DNA of 35,519 nucleotides from CAYPUG01 sp964413905 (lineage in GTDB: Bacteria; Chloroflexota; Anaerolineae; JAADDB01): positions 1 to 35,519 of the forward strand of contig CAYPUG010000017.1 in NCBI GenBank assembly GCA_964413905.1, given 5' to 3'. The position numbers and the translations under genes are program-made. Positions 1 through 8,943 of the stretch are shown here, piece after piece (the first letter of the stretch is position 1; each line of letters begins with the position of its first letter). Below the pieces are notes generated by a model. It worked only from the letters and a program-made list of their open reading frames with translations. It made no database searches and was not told where the DNA came from.

Positions 1-1665
1 CTCTTCCCACTCGCCGAACTCTTCCCGCAACACGCCCATAATTTCGCCCAAGGTCGCATATGCGTTCACCGCGTCCAGGATGGGGTACATGAGATTCTTG
101 CCGTTACGCGCGGCCTCACGCACTTCCCGCAACGTGCGCAGGACTTCTCGGTTGTCCCGAGTACGTCGCACCTCCTTCAGCCTTGCTACCTGTCGATCAT
201 AACCTTGGGGATCCATTTCCAGCAAGGGAATTTCGATGGGCGCTTCGTCCACGTACTCGTTGACACCCACGATGATGCGGCGCTTAGCATCCACCTCCAT
301 CTGGTATCGGAACGCGGCCTCTGCGATTTCCTGCTGGAAGAAGCCCTTTTCAATGCCCGCGATGACCCCGCCCAGCGCTTCGATGCGCTTGAAGTACTCG
401 TTGGCCTGTTCTTCCATGCGGTCGGTGAGGGCTTCCACGTAGAAGGATCCTCCAAGGGGATCGATGGTGTTCGTAACTTCGGTCTCGTGGGCGATGATCT
501 GTTGGGTGCGCAGGGCAATGCGCACGGCCTTTTCCGAAGGGAGGGCCAGGGCTTCATCCATGGAGTTGGTGTGCAGACTTTGGGCTCCGCCTAACACGGC
601 GGCCAGAGCCTGGATGGCCACACGCACGATGTTATTCTCCGGCTGCTGCGCGGTCAAAGTACACCCGGCCGTCTGGGCGTGGAAGCGCAAGAGCCAGGAA
701 CGAGGGTTTTTGGCGCCATACTTGTCTCGCATGGCTTTGGCCCAAATGCGTCGGGCCGCGCGGAATTTAGCGATCTCTTCGAAGAAGTCGTTGTGCACGT
801 TGAAGAAGAAGGAGAGGCGGGGCGCAAACGCGTCGATGTCCAGTCCCCGTTCCAGCGCGGCCTCTACGTAAGTGAACCCGTCGGCCAGGGTGAACGCGAG
901 TTCCTGTACCGCGGTGGACCCGGCTTCCCGGATGTGGTATCCGGAAATGCTGATGGGGTGCCAGAGGGGCATCTCATTCGTCGCGAACTCGATGGTGTCC
1001 ACCACCAGGCGCATGGAGGGCTCCGGTGGGAAGATGTACTCCTTCTGCGCGATGTACTCCTTGAGAATATCGTTCTGGATGGTGCCCCCCAATTTGCGCC
1101 GGGGGATGCCTCGCTTTTCCGCTGTGGCAATGTACATGGCCCAGATGACCGCGGCCGGGGAGTTAATGGTCATGGATGTAGTCACCTGGTCTAAGGGAAT
1201 GCCATCGAGCAGTATTTCCATGTCCCGCAGTGAGGAGATGGCCACGCCGCACTTGCCGAACTCCCCCTCGGCTTCCGGCGCGTCCGTGTCATAGCCGTAC
1301 AATGTGGGCATGTCAAACGCGATGGAGAGCCCTGTTTCCCCTTCTGCAAGGAGGTACTTAAACCGTTGATTGGTTTCTTCAGCCGTGCCGAACCCTGCGA
1401 ACATGCGCATGGTCCACAATCGGCCTCGGTACATGGTGGGGTAGGGTCCCCGGGTGAAGGGAAATTCGCCGGGAAGGCCCAAATCCCGCATGTAATCCAT
1501 GTCCGCGACGTTGTCCGGTGTATAAACGCGTTCTACAGGGTTACCGGAAATCGTGGTAAAGGACTCAAATCGTTCGGGGAACCGGGCCAATGCTTTCTGA
1601 ACGGTCGTCTCCTCCCAACGTTCCTTGGCTTCTCGAACTTCGCGAACCTTTTCCTTATCGTACAT
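1..1665 (-). CDS. B12-dependent acyl-CoA mutase large subunit, isobutyryl-CoA mutase-like (3' end outside window)
   Basis: This is the substrate-binding TIM-barrel subunit of an adenosylcobalamin-dependent carbon-skeleton mutase; 555 codons are visible and the C-terminus runs off the left edge. ATG at 1665 is preceded by GGAGGT at 1671-1676. Family blocks are clear: RGPYPTMYRGRLWTM (about 72-86), AGFGTAEETN, AFDMPTLYGYDTD, SGYH and FHAQTAGCTLTAQQP. The two residues that separate methylmalonyl-CoA mutase (Tyr89, Arg207) from isobutyryl-CoA mutase (Phe, Gln) read Phe89 and Gln207 here, favouring a non-carboxylated substrate such as isobutyryl-CoA. The visible length fits a stand-alone large subunit, so the B12-binding subunit should be a separate gene, probably just to the left. 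Database names will probably say methylmalonyl-CoA mutase. Family is certain, substrate is inferred. Confidence 0.93.
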   Translation of the reverse strand, partial: MYDKEKVREVREAKERWEETTVQKALARFPERFESFTTISGNPVERVYTPDNVADMDYMRDLGLPGEFPFTRGPYPTMYRGRLWTMRMFAGFGTAEETNQRFKYLLAEGETGLSIAFDMPTLYGYDTDAPEAEGEFGKCGVAISSLRDMEILLDGIPLDQVTTSMTINSPAAVIWAMYIATAEKRGIPRRKLGGTIQNDILKEYIAQKEYIFPPEPSMRLVVDTIEFATNEMPLWHPISISGYHIREAGSTAVQELAFTLADGFTYVEAALERGLDIDAFAPRLSFFFNVHNDFFEEIAKFRAARRIWAKAMRDKYGAKNPRSWLLRFHAQTAGCTLTAQQPENNIVRVAIQALAAVLGGAQSLHTNSMDEALALPSEKAVRIALRTQQIIAHETEVTNTIDPLGGSFYVEALTDRMEEQANEYFKRIEALGGVIAGIEKGFFQQEIAEAAFRYQMEVDAKRRIIVGVNEYVDEAPIEIPLLEMDPQGYDRQVARLKEVRRTRDNREVLRTLREVREAARNGKNLMYPILDAVNAYATLGEIMGVLREEFGEWEE

Positions 1666-1731
1666 GCGCCACCTCCGTTGGTGTGCTCGAGCGGGGGACA
1701 GAACAGGCCACGATGTGTGGTATGCATTTAT

Positions 1732-1760
1732 ATTGTAGCGGATGTGTGCGTAAAAGGCAA
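1732..1760 (-). promoter_or_regulatory. sigma70-type promoter of the acyl-CoA mutase gene
   Basis: On the minus strand, TTGCCT (1755-1760) and TACAAT (1732-1737) are separated by 17 bp. Transcription would start near 1725, giving a leader of about 60 nt before the mutase ATG at 1665. Assigned by consensus only. Confidence 0.6.
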
Positions 1761-1905
1761 TCCAATGGCAGGCGGGCGGCGAGTCTTTCAATTCTAACCT
1801 TGGGGGCTGAGTCTTTGCGTAGCCTTGGTTGTACGTTCGGCGGTTGACAGTAAGATCTCTCCCTTTACCCCATGCGCGCGCCTTGTCGCGTGCAATATCC
1901 CTCTT

Positions 1906-1934
1906 TTGTCCAATTCCGGTTACAATGGTATATG
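1906..1934 (+). promoter_or_regulatory. possible promoter of the 2001-8913 operon
   Basis: TTGTCC (1906-1911) and TATATG (1929-1934) are 17 bp apart. They lie downstream of the longest possible in-frame start (1872), which favours a start at 1959 or 2001 for the first gene. The match is moderate. Otherwise the 335-bp divergent gap 1666-2000 shows only the mutase promoter. Confidence 0.35.
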
Positions 1935-2000
1935 TCCCTCATCGGATGGGAAATTCGAGTGAGCACCAAGAGCGATGCGCGTGGAAGGTGCAATCCGTGC

Positions 2001-4841
2001 ATGGACGAGGACGATACATCCGTGACTTATAAGCGGCGACATCTGCACATCGTGTATATGGCCATTCTGACCGTTCTGGCTTTTCTGTTGTGGTGGCCGT
2101 TGCCCCGGGTGATAACTTATCGCGTACCCGGTACCCCCACATGGGCTTTTGATGAGTCCACTTTTCTGTGGAACGTGTGGTACTTTCAGCACGCGCTCTT
2201 GCGTTTGCACACTTCGCCTTTGTACACCGATTTGATTTGGCATCCTGTGGGGATCGCCTTGATCCTCTACACGTACGATATGATTCACGCGATACTCTCA
2301 GCCCCTTTGTTCTGGGCGACCGGGAATCTGCCTCTCGCGTCCAATGTAATTCTCGTGCTCCAGACGGTGTTGAGCGGGTATGGGACCTTCCTTTTGACCC
2401 GTTACGTCCTGCGAGAGCGGAGGCATTCTGTGGCGGACCGGGCGGCCATGATTTCTGGCCTGGTGTACGCGTTCGCGTCTAACCGGTCCGTGTACGCGGC
2501 CTTGGGGCACTATGATATGGTCAGCACGGGGTTCATCCCCTTCTATCTCCTCGCCCTTCTGCGCACACTGGACGCCCTTCCCACCCGTCGGGCGTACCGG
2601 GAGGCCATGCGTGCAGGGGTGTTCTTCGCGTTGGCCGCGCTGGCCGAGATGATCTTCGCGGTGTTCTTGGCCCTGGTGACCCTCATCGTTCTTCTCACTT
2701 ACCGGACTCCTCCCCGACGTTCGCTTCGGGCCTGGGGAAAACGGCTGGCCGTGATGATGGTTCTCGGTGTTGTGGCCGCGGTGGTTTGGTCCCCTGTGCT
2801 GGTTCCTATTGTACGGGAACTGGTCACCGGTCGGTATGTGCTCCAGGGGTGGGGGGACAGTATCAAACTTTCGGTGGACCTCCTGGGCTTCTTTACTCCC
2901 ACGGCATTGCATCCTCTATGGGGGACGGATTGGGCCCAAGCCTTGCGCGCGGTGGAGGAAGGGCGTTCTCGCTTCTCCGACATCAACACGGTCTTTCTGG
3001 GATACGTTACCCTGGGGATGGCTTTGGTGGGGGCAATGGCCGCCGGTTCCAAGCGCCGGCCTTGGCTGTGGTTAGCCGGGATCTTCGCTGTGCTCTGCCT
3101 GGGGCCGTTTCTGCAAGTGAACGGTCGCTGGCAGTTCGACTTGGACGGGGTGCCTGCGACGTTTCCCATGCCTTTCGCATTACTTCATTACATTCCCTTT
3201 GTGCGGGGTAACCGGGCTCCCAATCGGAACAGTGTGGTTCTCATGTTGGCTCTGGCCGTCTTGGTAGGGTATGGGATGGCGTGGGCGCAAGAGCGGACAC
3301 GACGGTGGGGGCGAACCGTCCCTTGGCTGATCTCGTTCGGTGTGGCCGTTCTGGTGCTCTTTGAGCATGCGGCCGTTCCCTTGCCCACCTCAGACGCGCG
3401 CGTGCCTTCGCTTTACGACCGAATCGCGGCCGAGGAGGACATGTTCACGTTGTTGCAAGTGCCTCTGGGCTGGCGAAATTCCTTTGGTGTGTTCGGGGTG
3501 GAACGCACCCAGATCCAGTATTACCAGTGGCGTCACGGGAAACCCATGCTGGGGGGGAATATCAGTCGCGCACCCGCGTTCAAAATGGATTACTTCCGCC
3601 GCCTTCCCCTCTTCCGCGCCATCGCGGATGTGGAATTCGGCCGGGAGCCCGAGCCGGACGTGCTTGCCCAGGCTCAGGCCCAGGCCGGGGCGTTGATGCG
3701 CTTGTACAATGTGCGATATGTGATCTTGTTCCCCCCTATCCCCGGACGCCATCCGTACATGGAAACGTGGCAAAAGACGTGGCGTTTTGTAAAGGATCTT
3801 CTTCCTTTGGAGAAGACGCCGTTTTGGACCGCGAACGGCATTGAGGCGTATCGGGTGGTGCAACCTGCGTATCCTGTGGCTTCGGTAGTGGACTTGGGCA
3901 CTCCCGGTACGGAGGCGTACCGAGGTGAGGGGTGGTATGAGGATGAGGTCATTCAAGGCCGTACCGCAGTCTGGGCCGGCGCGGATGGGTTGCGCGCTCG
4001 CGTGTTCCTGCGGGGGGATGGCTCAGGACCGTATCGGCTGCGGGTGAGTTGGCTGCCCTTCACGTATGCGGGCGCTCCTCCCCAGAAAGTGCAGGTGACG
4101 GTGAACGGGATTCCGGTGACCGGGTGGGAGGTTTTGCCCGCGGGGTGGCAGGATGTCACTTATGTACTGCCTCCGGGCATTGTGCGCGATCATACCAACG
4201 AGATTGCGTTCCACTTTGCCTGGACCCGACGCCCGCGAGATGTGTTCGCGTCCCGTCGAACCATCGGGCGCACGGGGGTGACCGTACCTGTGGATGTGGA
4301 GATCACCGCGTTCGACCGGGGGGCCTACATGGTCACCGTAGAGGACGACGGCACCCGCCATGATGTGTCCTACGGCCGTCGGGGCTATAATGTAACCGTT
4401 CTCGATCCCCGTACGGGACAGGTGCTCGCGAAAACCGGGTTCGACACCTTTGCCAACGAGTATGAGTCCCAACACATGGCAGACTTCATCGCCACCCTCC
4501 CTGATGGGGTTATTGTGCTGGTTGCGACCAAAGGGGACGCGGCCCGTCACTTGACGGACGCAGCCGTGGAGGCTCTGCGCTCTTTAGGTGCTCAGGAGGA
4601 TTTGCGTGAACATCCGGGCGCGTATCACGCGCTGGTGGGCGTGAAAGGGGCACGTCCGGGCACAGCCGAGGAGGTGGTGGACACCCCTAGCGCGTACATC
4701 CGCCTTGGGGGCTACCCGGACTTTCGTTCTTTAGGGATTGCAGTGGACCGGGTAGCGTTGGAGCCTGTGCGTGAAGAAGCGGGTAGGGTGTGGTCGGGTG
4801 TCATCCGTTACACGAAACAACAGGAGAGCATATCACCATGA
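2001..4841 (+). CDS. large membrane glycosyltransferase-like protein with C-terminal ILEI/FAM3-type domain
   Basis: A 946-residue protein. About the first 500 residues are many hydrophobic segments with an acidic motif in the first outer loop (FDESTFLWNVWYF), the layout of GT-C/GT39-like lipid-sugar-dependent transferases. A long extracytoplasmic part follows, with a beta-rich stretch near 650-760. Residues about 765-905 resemble the ILEI (interleukin-like EMT inducer, FAM3/POMGNT1) domain: RRGYNVTVLDPRTGQV, then FDTF, then LPDGVIVLVATKGDAA, then LRSLGA. ATG 2001 was chosen because GGAAGGTG lies 10 bases upstream and the first membrane segment then begins near residue 18; GTG 1959 is possible. 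It overlaps the next gene by 4 nt (ATGA). It probably modifies or assembles surface glycans; the substrate is unknown. Confidence 0.8.
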   Translation: MDEDDTSVTYKRRHLHIVYMAILTVLAFLLWWPLPRVITYRVPGTPTWAFDESTFLWNVWYFQHALLRLHTSPLYTDLIWHPVGIALILYTYDMIHAILSAPLFWATGNLPLASNVILVLQTVLSGYGTFLLTRYVLRERRHSVADRAAMISGLVYAFASNRSVYAALGHYDMVSTGFIPFYLLALLRTLDALPTRRAYREAMRAGVFFALAALAEMIFAVFLALVTLIVLLTYRTPPRRSLRAWGKRLAVMMVLGVVAAVVWSPVLVPIVRELVTGRYVLQGWGDSIKLSVDLLGFFTPTALHPLWGTDWAQALRAVEEGRSRFSDINTVFLGYVTLGMALVGAMAAGSKRRPWLWLAGIFAVLCLGPFLQVNGRWQFDLDGVPATFPMPFALLHYIPFVRGNRAPNRNSVVLMLALAVLVGYGMAWAQERTRRWGRTVPWLISFGVAVLVLFEHAAVPLPTSDARVPSLYDRIAAEEDMFTLLQVPLGWRNSFGVFGVERTQIQYYQWRHGKPMLGGNISRAPAFKMDYFRRLPLFRAIADVEFGREPEPDVLAQAQAQAGALMRLYNVRYVILFPPIPGRHPYMETWQKTWRFVKDLLPLEKTPFWTANGIEAYRVVQPAYPVASVVDLGTPGTEAYRGEGWYEDEVIQGRTAVWAGADGLRARVFLRGDGSGPYRLRVSWLPFTYAGAPPQKVQVTVNGIPVTGWEVLPAGWQDVTYVLPPGIVRDHTNEIAFHFAWTRRPRDVFASRRTIGRTGVTVPVDVEITAFDRGAYMVTVEDDGTRHDVSYGRRGYNVTVLDPRTGQVLAKTGFDTFANEYESQHMADFIATLPDGVIVLVATKGDAARHLTDAAVEALRSLGAQEDLREHPGAYHALVGVKGARPGTAEEVVDTPSAYIRLGGYPDFRSLGIAVDRVALEPVREEAGRVWSGVIRYTKQQESISP

Positions 4842-5638
4842 TGCAACGTATCATCACATTGACCACCGATTTTGGCACACGCGATCCGTACGTTGGGGTG
4901 ATGAAGGGAGTGATCCTGGGTATTACTCCGAACGTGACTATCGTAGATATCACCCATCATGTGCCCCCTCAAGATGTGTGGACGGGTGCCTATGTGCTGA
5001 ACAGCGCGGTACCCTATTTCCCGGAAAAGAGCATTCACGTCGCGGTAGTGGATCCCGGGGTTGGCACGGAACGTCGGGCCCTGGCCGTACGCACGGAACG
5101 GGCCTACTATGTGGCTCCGGACAACGGGGTCTTGTCGCCTGTCTACGAGAATGAACGGGTCCTGGAAATTGTTCATCTCACCAACCCCACATACTGGCTC
5201 GCGCGGGTGAGTCACACATTTCACGGCCGGGATGTGTTTGCTCCGGTCGCGGCCTATATTGCTCGTGGGGTTCCCCTCTCCGCGTTGGGCTCACCCGTGA
5301 ACGTGGACGAGGTGGTTCACCTGGAATGGCCCGCCGCGCGGGTGGAAGATGATGGCACTGTGACGGGCATTGTTGTACACGTGGATCACTTTGGGAACGT
5401 TGTGACGAACATACCCGCCTCCCTATTGGATGGGGATCCGCATACATGGGAGTTTGAAGTGCGAGGCCACCGCGTCCGAGGGCTGAAGAGCGCGTACGCG
5501 GAAGTGAGTGTGGGTGAACCTCTGGCCCTTATCGGCAGCAACAACACGCTGGAGTTCTCCATCCGTGAGGGAAACGCGGCAGCTGCGTGGGGCGTCCGCG
5601 TGGGGGATCGGGTGAAAGCTCAACGCGTGGAGGTGTAG
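4838..5638 (+). CDS. SAM hydrolase (S-adenosyl-L-methionine hydroxide adenosyltransferase, DUF62 family)
   Basis: 266 residues. Members of this family hydrolyse S-adenosylmethionine to adenosine and methionine; the chlorinases and fluorinases are relatives. The N-terminal motif LTTDFGTRDPYVG is intact. The catalytic Asp-Arg-His set of the hydrolases appears as Asp72 (VVDPGVG), Arg79/80 (GTERR) and His129 (SHTFHGRDVFAP). The substrate-binding block DNGVLSP and the C-terminal beta-barrel block HVDHFGNVVTNIP are also present. ATG 4838 overlaps the upstream stop as ATGA and has AGGAG at 4822-4826, so translation is probably coupled. It is the second gene of the operon and is cytoplasmic. No halogenase-specific insertion was seen. 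Confidence 0.9.
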   Translation: MMQRIITLTTDFGTRDPYVGVMKGVILGITPNVTIVDITHHVPPQDVWTGAYVLNSAVPYFPEKSIHVAVVDPGVGTERRALAVRTERAYYVAPDNGVLSPVYENERVLEIVHLTNPTYWLARVSHTFHGRDVFAPVAAYIARGVPLSALGSPVNVDEVVHLEWPAARVEDDGTVTGIVVHVDHFGNVVTNIPASLLDGDPHTWEFEVRGHRVRGLKSAYAEVSVGEPLALIGSNNTLEFSIREGNAAAAWGVRVGDRVKAQRVEV

Positions 5639-5657
5639 TCGAATAGGAGGCATTGTA

Positions 5658-6944
5658 ATGGCTCGATTTCGCATTGAAGGAGGATACTCGCTAAATGGGA
5701 TTGTTCGACCTAGCGGGAACAAGAACGCGGCCTTGCCCGCATTGGCCGCAACCCTCCTCACCGATGAACCGGTTGTGTTGCACAATGTTCCCCGCATTGG
5801 GGATGTTCTTACCATGATACAGTTGCTCCAGGCGCAAGGGGTGGAGGTGGAATTCATCGGTCCGAACAGCGTTCGCCTTTGGGCCAAAGATGTGCACTCA
5901 ACAGTCCTCGATCCTCACCTTTGCCGCTCCATCCGGGCCTCCATCTTGCTGGCCGGGCCCATGTTAGCCCGTGTAGGCGCGGTGGAATTACCCCCGCCCG
6001 GTGGGGATGTGATCGGACGGCGCCGAGTAGACACCCACTTGCTCGCGTTGAGCGCGTTAGGCGCGGAAATCTCGTATGCGCACACGTTCCGCTTTCGCGC
6101 CCGTCGTCTGCAGGGGCGGGAGATTCTGCTCGATGAGGCAAGCGTGACCGCGACGGAGAACGCGGTCATGGCTGCAAGTTTGGCTGAAGGCACTACGGTG
6201 ATCCGGAATGCCGCGTGTGAGCCCCATGTTCAGGATCTGTGTCGTTTACTCAACGCCATGGGCGCACACATCGAAGGGATCGGCAGTAATGTACTCACCG
6301 TTCACGGGGTGAAGAAACTACACGGCGCGGAGTTCACCCTGGGCCCGGATTACGTGGAAATCGGTAGTTTTTTGGGCCTAGGGGCCATCAGCCGAGGAGA
6401 GATCCGCATTGGTCCGGTGCGGCCACAGGATTTACGCATGATCGGGTGGGTGTTCCAGAAGCGTTTGAATGTGAACATGGAGTTCGACGGGGACATGCTT
6501 GTGGTGCCGGATGAGCAGGATCTCCGGGTTATCTCTGATGTAGGGGGGGCGGTTCCTAAAATCGACGATGCTCCTTGGCCCATGTTCCCCGCGGATTTGA
6601 TGAGTATCGCGTTGGTCGTCGCGACACAGGCTCGGGGAACCATTCTCATTCACGAGAAGATGTTCGAGAGCCGTCTTTACTTTGTGGATAAGTTGATCGG
6701 CATGGGCGCACACATTATCCTTTGCGATCCACATCGGGCTGTGGTGAGCGGTCCGGCTCGGCTCCACGGAGACATTCTCACCAGCCCCGACATCCGGGCC
6801 GGGATGGCTCTGGTCCTGGCCGCGCTCATTGCCGAAGGGCAAAGTGAGATCCACAATGTGGAACAAATCGACCGAGGATACCAACGGTTGGAGGAGAAAC
6901 TCCGAGCATTGGGCGCGCATATCGAACGGGTGGAGGAGGAGTGA
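5658..6944 (+). CDS. murA: UDP-N-acetylglucosamine 1-carboxyvinyltransferase, Cys-to-Asp (fosfomycin-insensitive) type
   Basis: 428 residues, the usual MurA length. MurA transfers enolpyruvyl from PEP to UDP-GlcNAc, the first committed step of peptidoglycan synthesis. Lys22 and Asn23 (PSGNKNAALPAL) are in place, as is the catalytic Asp in PWPMFPADLMS. The loop that carries Cys115 in E. coli (PGGCxIG) reads PGGDVIG, with Asp117. Cys-to-Asp in this loop is the known natural change in fosfomycin-resistant MurA enzymes such as those of mycobacteria and chlamydiae. AGGAGG at 5645-5650 lies 7 bases before the ATG. A MurA paralogue with another acceptor cannot be excluded. Confidence 0.92.
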   Translation: MARFRIEGGYSLNGIVRPSGNKNAALPALAATLLTDEPVVLHNVPRIGDVLTMIQLLQAQGVEVEFIGPNSVRLWAKDVHSTVLDPHLCRSIRASILLAGPMLARVGAVELPPPGGDVIGRRRVDTHLLALSALGAEISYAHTFRFRARRLQGREILLDEASVTATENAVMAASLAEGTTVIRNAACEPHVQDLCRLLNAMGAHIEGIGSNVLTVHGVKKLHGAEFTLGPDYVEIGSFLGLGAISRGEIRIGPVRPQDLRMIGWVFQKRLNVNMEFDGDMLVVPDEQDLRVISDVGGAVPKIDDAPWPMFPADLMSIALVVATQARGTILIHEKMFESRLYFVDKLIGMGAHIILCDPHRAVVSGPARLHGDILTSPDIRAGMALVLAALIAEGQSEIHNVEQIDRGYQRLEEKLRALGAHIERVEEE

Positions 6945-6946
6945 GT

Positions 6947-8020
6947 ATGGGAGATCGACCGAGGTTGGGCATCATCGGTGTAGGTTGGGGCGCTCGGGTA
7001 CAGATCCCCGCGTTTCAGGCCACCGGGTGGGAGGTGGTCGCGATTTGCGGACGCACCCGTGAAAAGGTGGAACGGATCACCGCGGAGCACGGCATTCCCC
7101 ACGCGTTCACCGATTATCGGATGCTCGTTGACCTGCCTCAAGTGGATTTGGTGAGCATTGTGACACCTCCCGCGTGGCATAAGGAAATGAGTTTGGCCGC
7201 GCTGAACGCGGGGAAGCACGTGCTCTGCGAGAAGCCCACGGCTCTCAACGCGGAGGAGGCTCGCGTCATGTGGGAGGCCGCGGCACGCACCGACCGCATT
7301 GCCCTCATTGACCATGAACTCCGCTTCCTCCCCACCCGGCAGAAAATGCGACGCTTGATTCGTGAAGGGTACATCGGTCACCTCTACCACGTGACATATG
7401 CTTACCGTTCCAACTCCCGTCGCGACCCGACCAAGCCGTGGACGTGGTGGTCGGATGCCTCGCAGGGGGGGGGTATTCTCGGCGCGTTGGGATCGCACAT
7501 GGTGGATGCACTCCGGTGGTGGTTTGGGGAGATCACCGAGGTGTCGGGCGTGTTGGGCACCTTCATTCATGAACGCGTTGACCCGATAACGGGCCGTCCC
7601 CGTCCGGTGACCGCGGACGATTACGCGGCGTTTTTGGCCCGGTTCGGTCACGATGGATTCGCGGAGGTGAGCATCAGCGCGGTGGCCGGCAATTACGGTC
7701 AACGGGTGGTCGCGTACGGGAGTGGGGGGATGCTGATTTTAGACGAGGAAGGGAAGTTGTGGGGGATCCGGTATGAGGAAAAAGGCCCTATGCACGATTT
7801 CACTCAGCCGGACCGACATCCTGCACACCCGCGTGTGTTACCGGAGACGCCCTTCCCTATGGCAACGGTTCACCTGGCCGAAGCCTTGGCCCGGGCAGTA
7901 CGAGACGGTGATCGGTCCTGGTTGGAACCCGCTGCCACCTTTGAGGATGGCTTGTACAACCAAGAAGTCCTCGACGCAGTGCGCAAATCTCACGCGACGC
8001 GACAATGGGAAACGGTGTGA
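6947..8020 (+). CDS. Gfo/Idh/MocA-family NAD(P)-dependent oxidoreductase
   Basis: 357 residues. The N-terminal Rossmann fold has GVGWGARVQIPAF at about 11-23, followed by VVAICGRTREK. The family's EKP signature lies at Glu95-Lys96-Pro97 (HVLCEKPTALNAEEA), where the Lys is catalytic. The C-terminal half has the family's alpha/beta substrate domain, with GGGILGALGSHMVDAL as its helix containing the conserved Asp-His region. Members oxidise or reduce sugars, inositols and related cyclic substrates; the exact substrate cannot be read here. ATG 6947 was preferred over GTG 6941 because AGGAGG (6934-6939) is then 7 bases away. The gene lies 2 nt after the murA stop. Confidence 0.87.
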   Translation: MGDRPRLGIIGVGWGARVQIPAFQATGWEVVAICGRTREKVERITAEHGIPHAFTDYRMLVDLPQVDLVSIVTPPAWHKEMSLAALNAGKHVLCEKPTALNAEEARVMWEAAARTDRIALIDHELRFLPTRQKMRRLIREGYIGHLYHVTYAYRSNSRRDPTKPWTWWSDASQGGGILGALGSHMVDALRWWFGEITEVSGVLGTFIHERVDPITGRPRPVTADDYAAFLARFGHDGFAEVSISAVAGNYGQRVVAYGSGGMLILDEEGKLWGIRYEEKGPMHDFTQPDRHPAHPRVLPETPFPMATVHLAEALARAVRDGDRSWLEPAATFEDGLYNQEVLDAVRKSHATRQWETV

Positions 8021-8913
8021 ACGGCAAGGGGATGTGGTCTAATTTCCGGCGTACCGTCCAGGTAACCGTGCTCGCCTATGGTCACTATGACACGGGTATG
8101 CGTGCGGCTGCGCTGGCTTTCTACGCGCTTTTATCTATTTTCCCGTTGATTCTGTTGTTGACTTCGTTGATCGGGCGTTGGCTTTCCACCACAGAGGCAC
8201 CCACGGCCGTGTTCCTCCTGTTGCAGCGTGTTGTGCCCATTGTGCCTGAGCAGCTGGAGCAGAACATCCGGTATGTGCTCGCTTTGCGAGGGACCATTAA
8301 CTGGGTGGCCGGCATCAGTTTGGCCTGGTCCTCGTCCAGTTTGTTCGCGGCCATTATCACGTCTGTAGACCGGGTGTGGAACCAGGCCCGAGGTCGCACA
8401 TTTTGGGAACACCGTTTGCTTGCCCTGGGGTTGGTGATCGCTGTGGTAATCTTGTTCTTGGTGTCCTTGCTTGCATCCGTTTTAATGGTCTTCCTTCCTC
8501 GTTTACTGGTGATGCTCATTCCCATCCGGCCGGAAGTGATCCAGAGCAGTTGGCAGTATGGTCCCCCACTCTTTTCGTTGGCCTTGGATATGTTGTTGTA
8601 CGCGCTGTTGTACCGCTTTTTGCCCGCGCGTTATCCTCCCTGGTGCGCAGTGTGGCCGGGCGCGGTGGTGGCCGGAATAGGATGGAACGGGTTGAAATAC
8701 GGCTTTGGCTGGTACTTGGCTCGATTTGCCCGTTACGGTCTGGTGTACGGCACGCTGGCGACGCTCATCGCGTTTCTGTTCTGGGTGTATTTCTCCGGTG
8801 TCGTGCTCCTCGTAGGCGCTGAGTTCGGCGCGGCCTGGGAAAAGGTATGGTGTGGGCCCAGGGAGATGGTTTCGACTACAGAACCTGTCCTGGCCGACGA
8901 GGAGGGCGAATAG
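8017..8913 (+). CDS. YihY/BrkB-family inner membrane protein
   Basis: About 298 residues with roughly six hydrophobic helices. The family blocks include MRAAALAFYALLSIFPLILLL near the N-terminus, a central AWSSSSLFAAIITSVDRVWN and a C-terminal YGTLATLIAFLFWVYFSGVVLLVGAEFGAAW. This is the YihY/virulence-factor BrkB family, once annotated as RNase BN; its biochemical role is unknown. GTG 8017 overlaps the upstream stop as GTGA with GGGA just before it. ATG 8005 in the same frame is equally possible but has no Shine-Dalgarno. Last gene of the operon; it converges on fdhD with a 30-bp gap. Confidence 0.85.
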   Translation: MNGKGMWSNFRRTVQVTVLAYGHYDTGMRAAALAFYALLSIFPLILLLTSLIGRWLSTTEAPTAVFLLLQRVVPIVPEQLEQNIRYVLALRGTINWVAGISLAWSSSSLFAAIITSVDRVWNQARGRTFWEHRLLALGLVIAVVILFLVSLLASVLMVFLPRLLVMLIPIRPEVIQSSWQYGPPLFSLALDMLLYALLYRFLPARYPPWCAVWPGAVVAGIGWNGLKYGFGWYLARFARYGLVYGTLATLIAFLFWVYFSGVVLLVGAEFGAAWEKVWCGPREMVSTTEPVLADEEGE

Positions 8914-8943
8914 GCATGCGGAACAATGGGCAGTGCCCGTTTC

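Noticed and set aside
1366..1797. Plus-strand 143-codon open frame over the start of the mutase gene
   Set aside because: It is antisense to the mutase 5' end and its promoter and has no Shine-Dalgarno or known motif.
4842..5657. SAM-responsive riboswitch linked to the SAM hydrolase gene
   Set aside because: The gene overlaps the upstream coding region by 4 nt, leaving no room for a leader structure.
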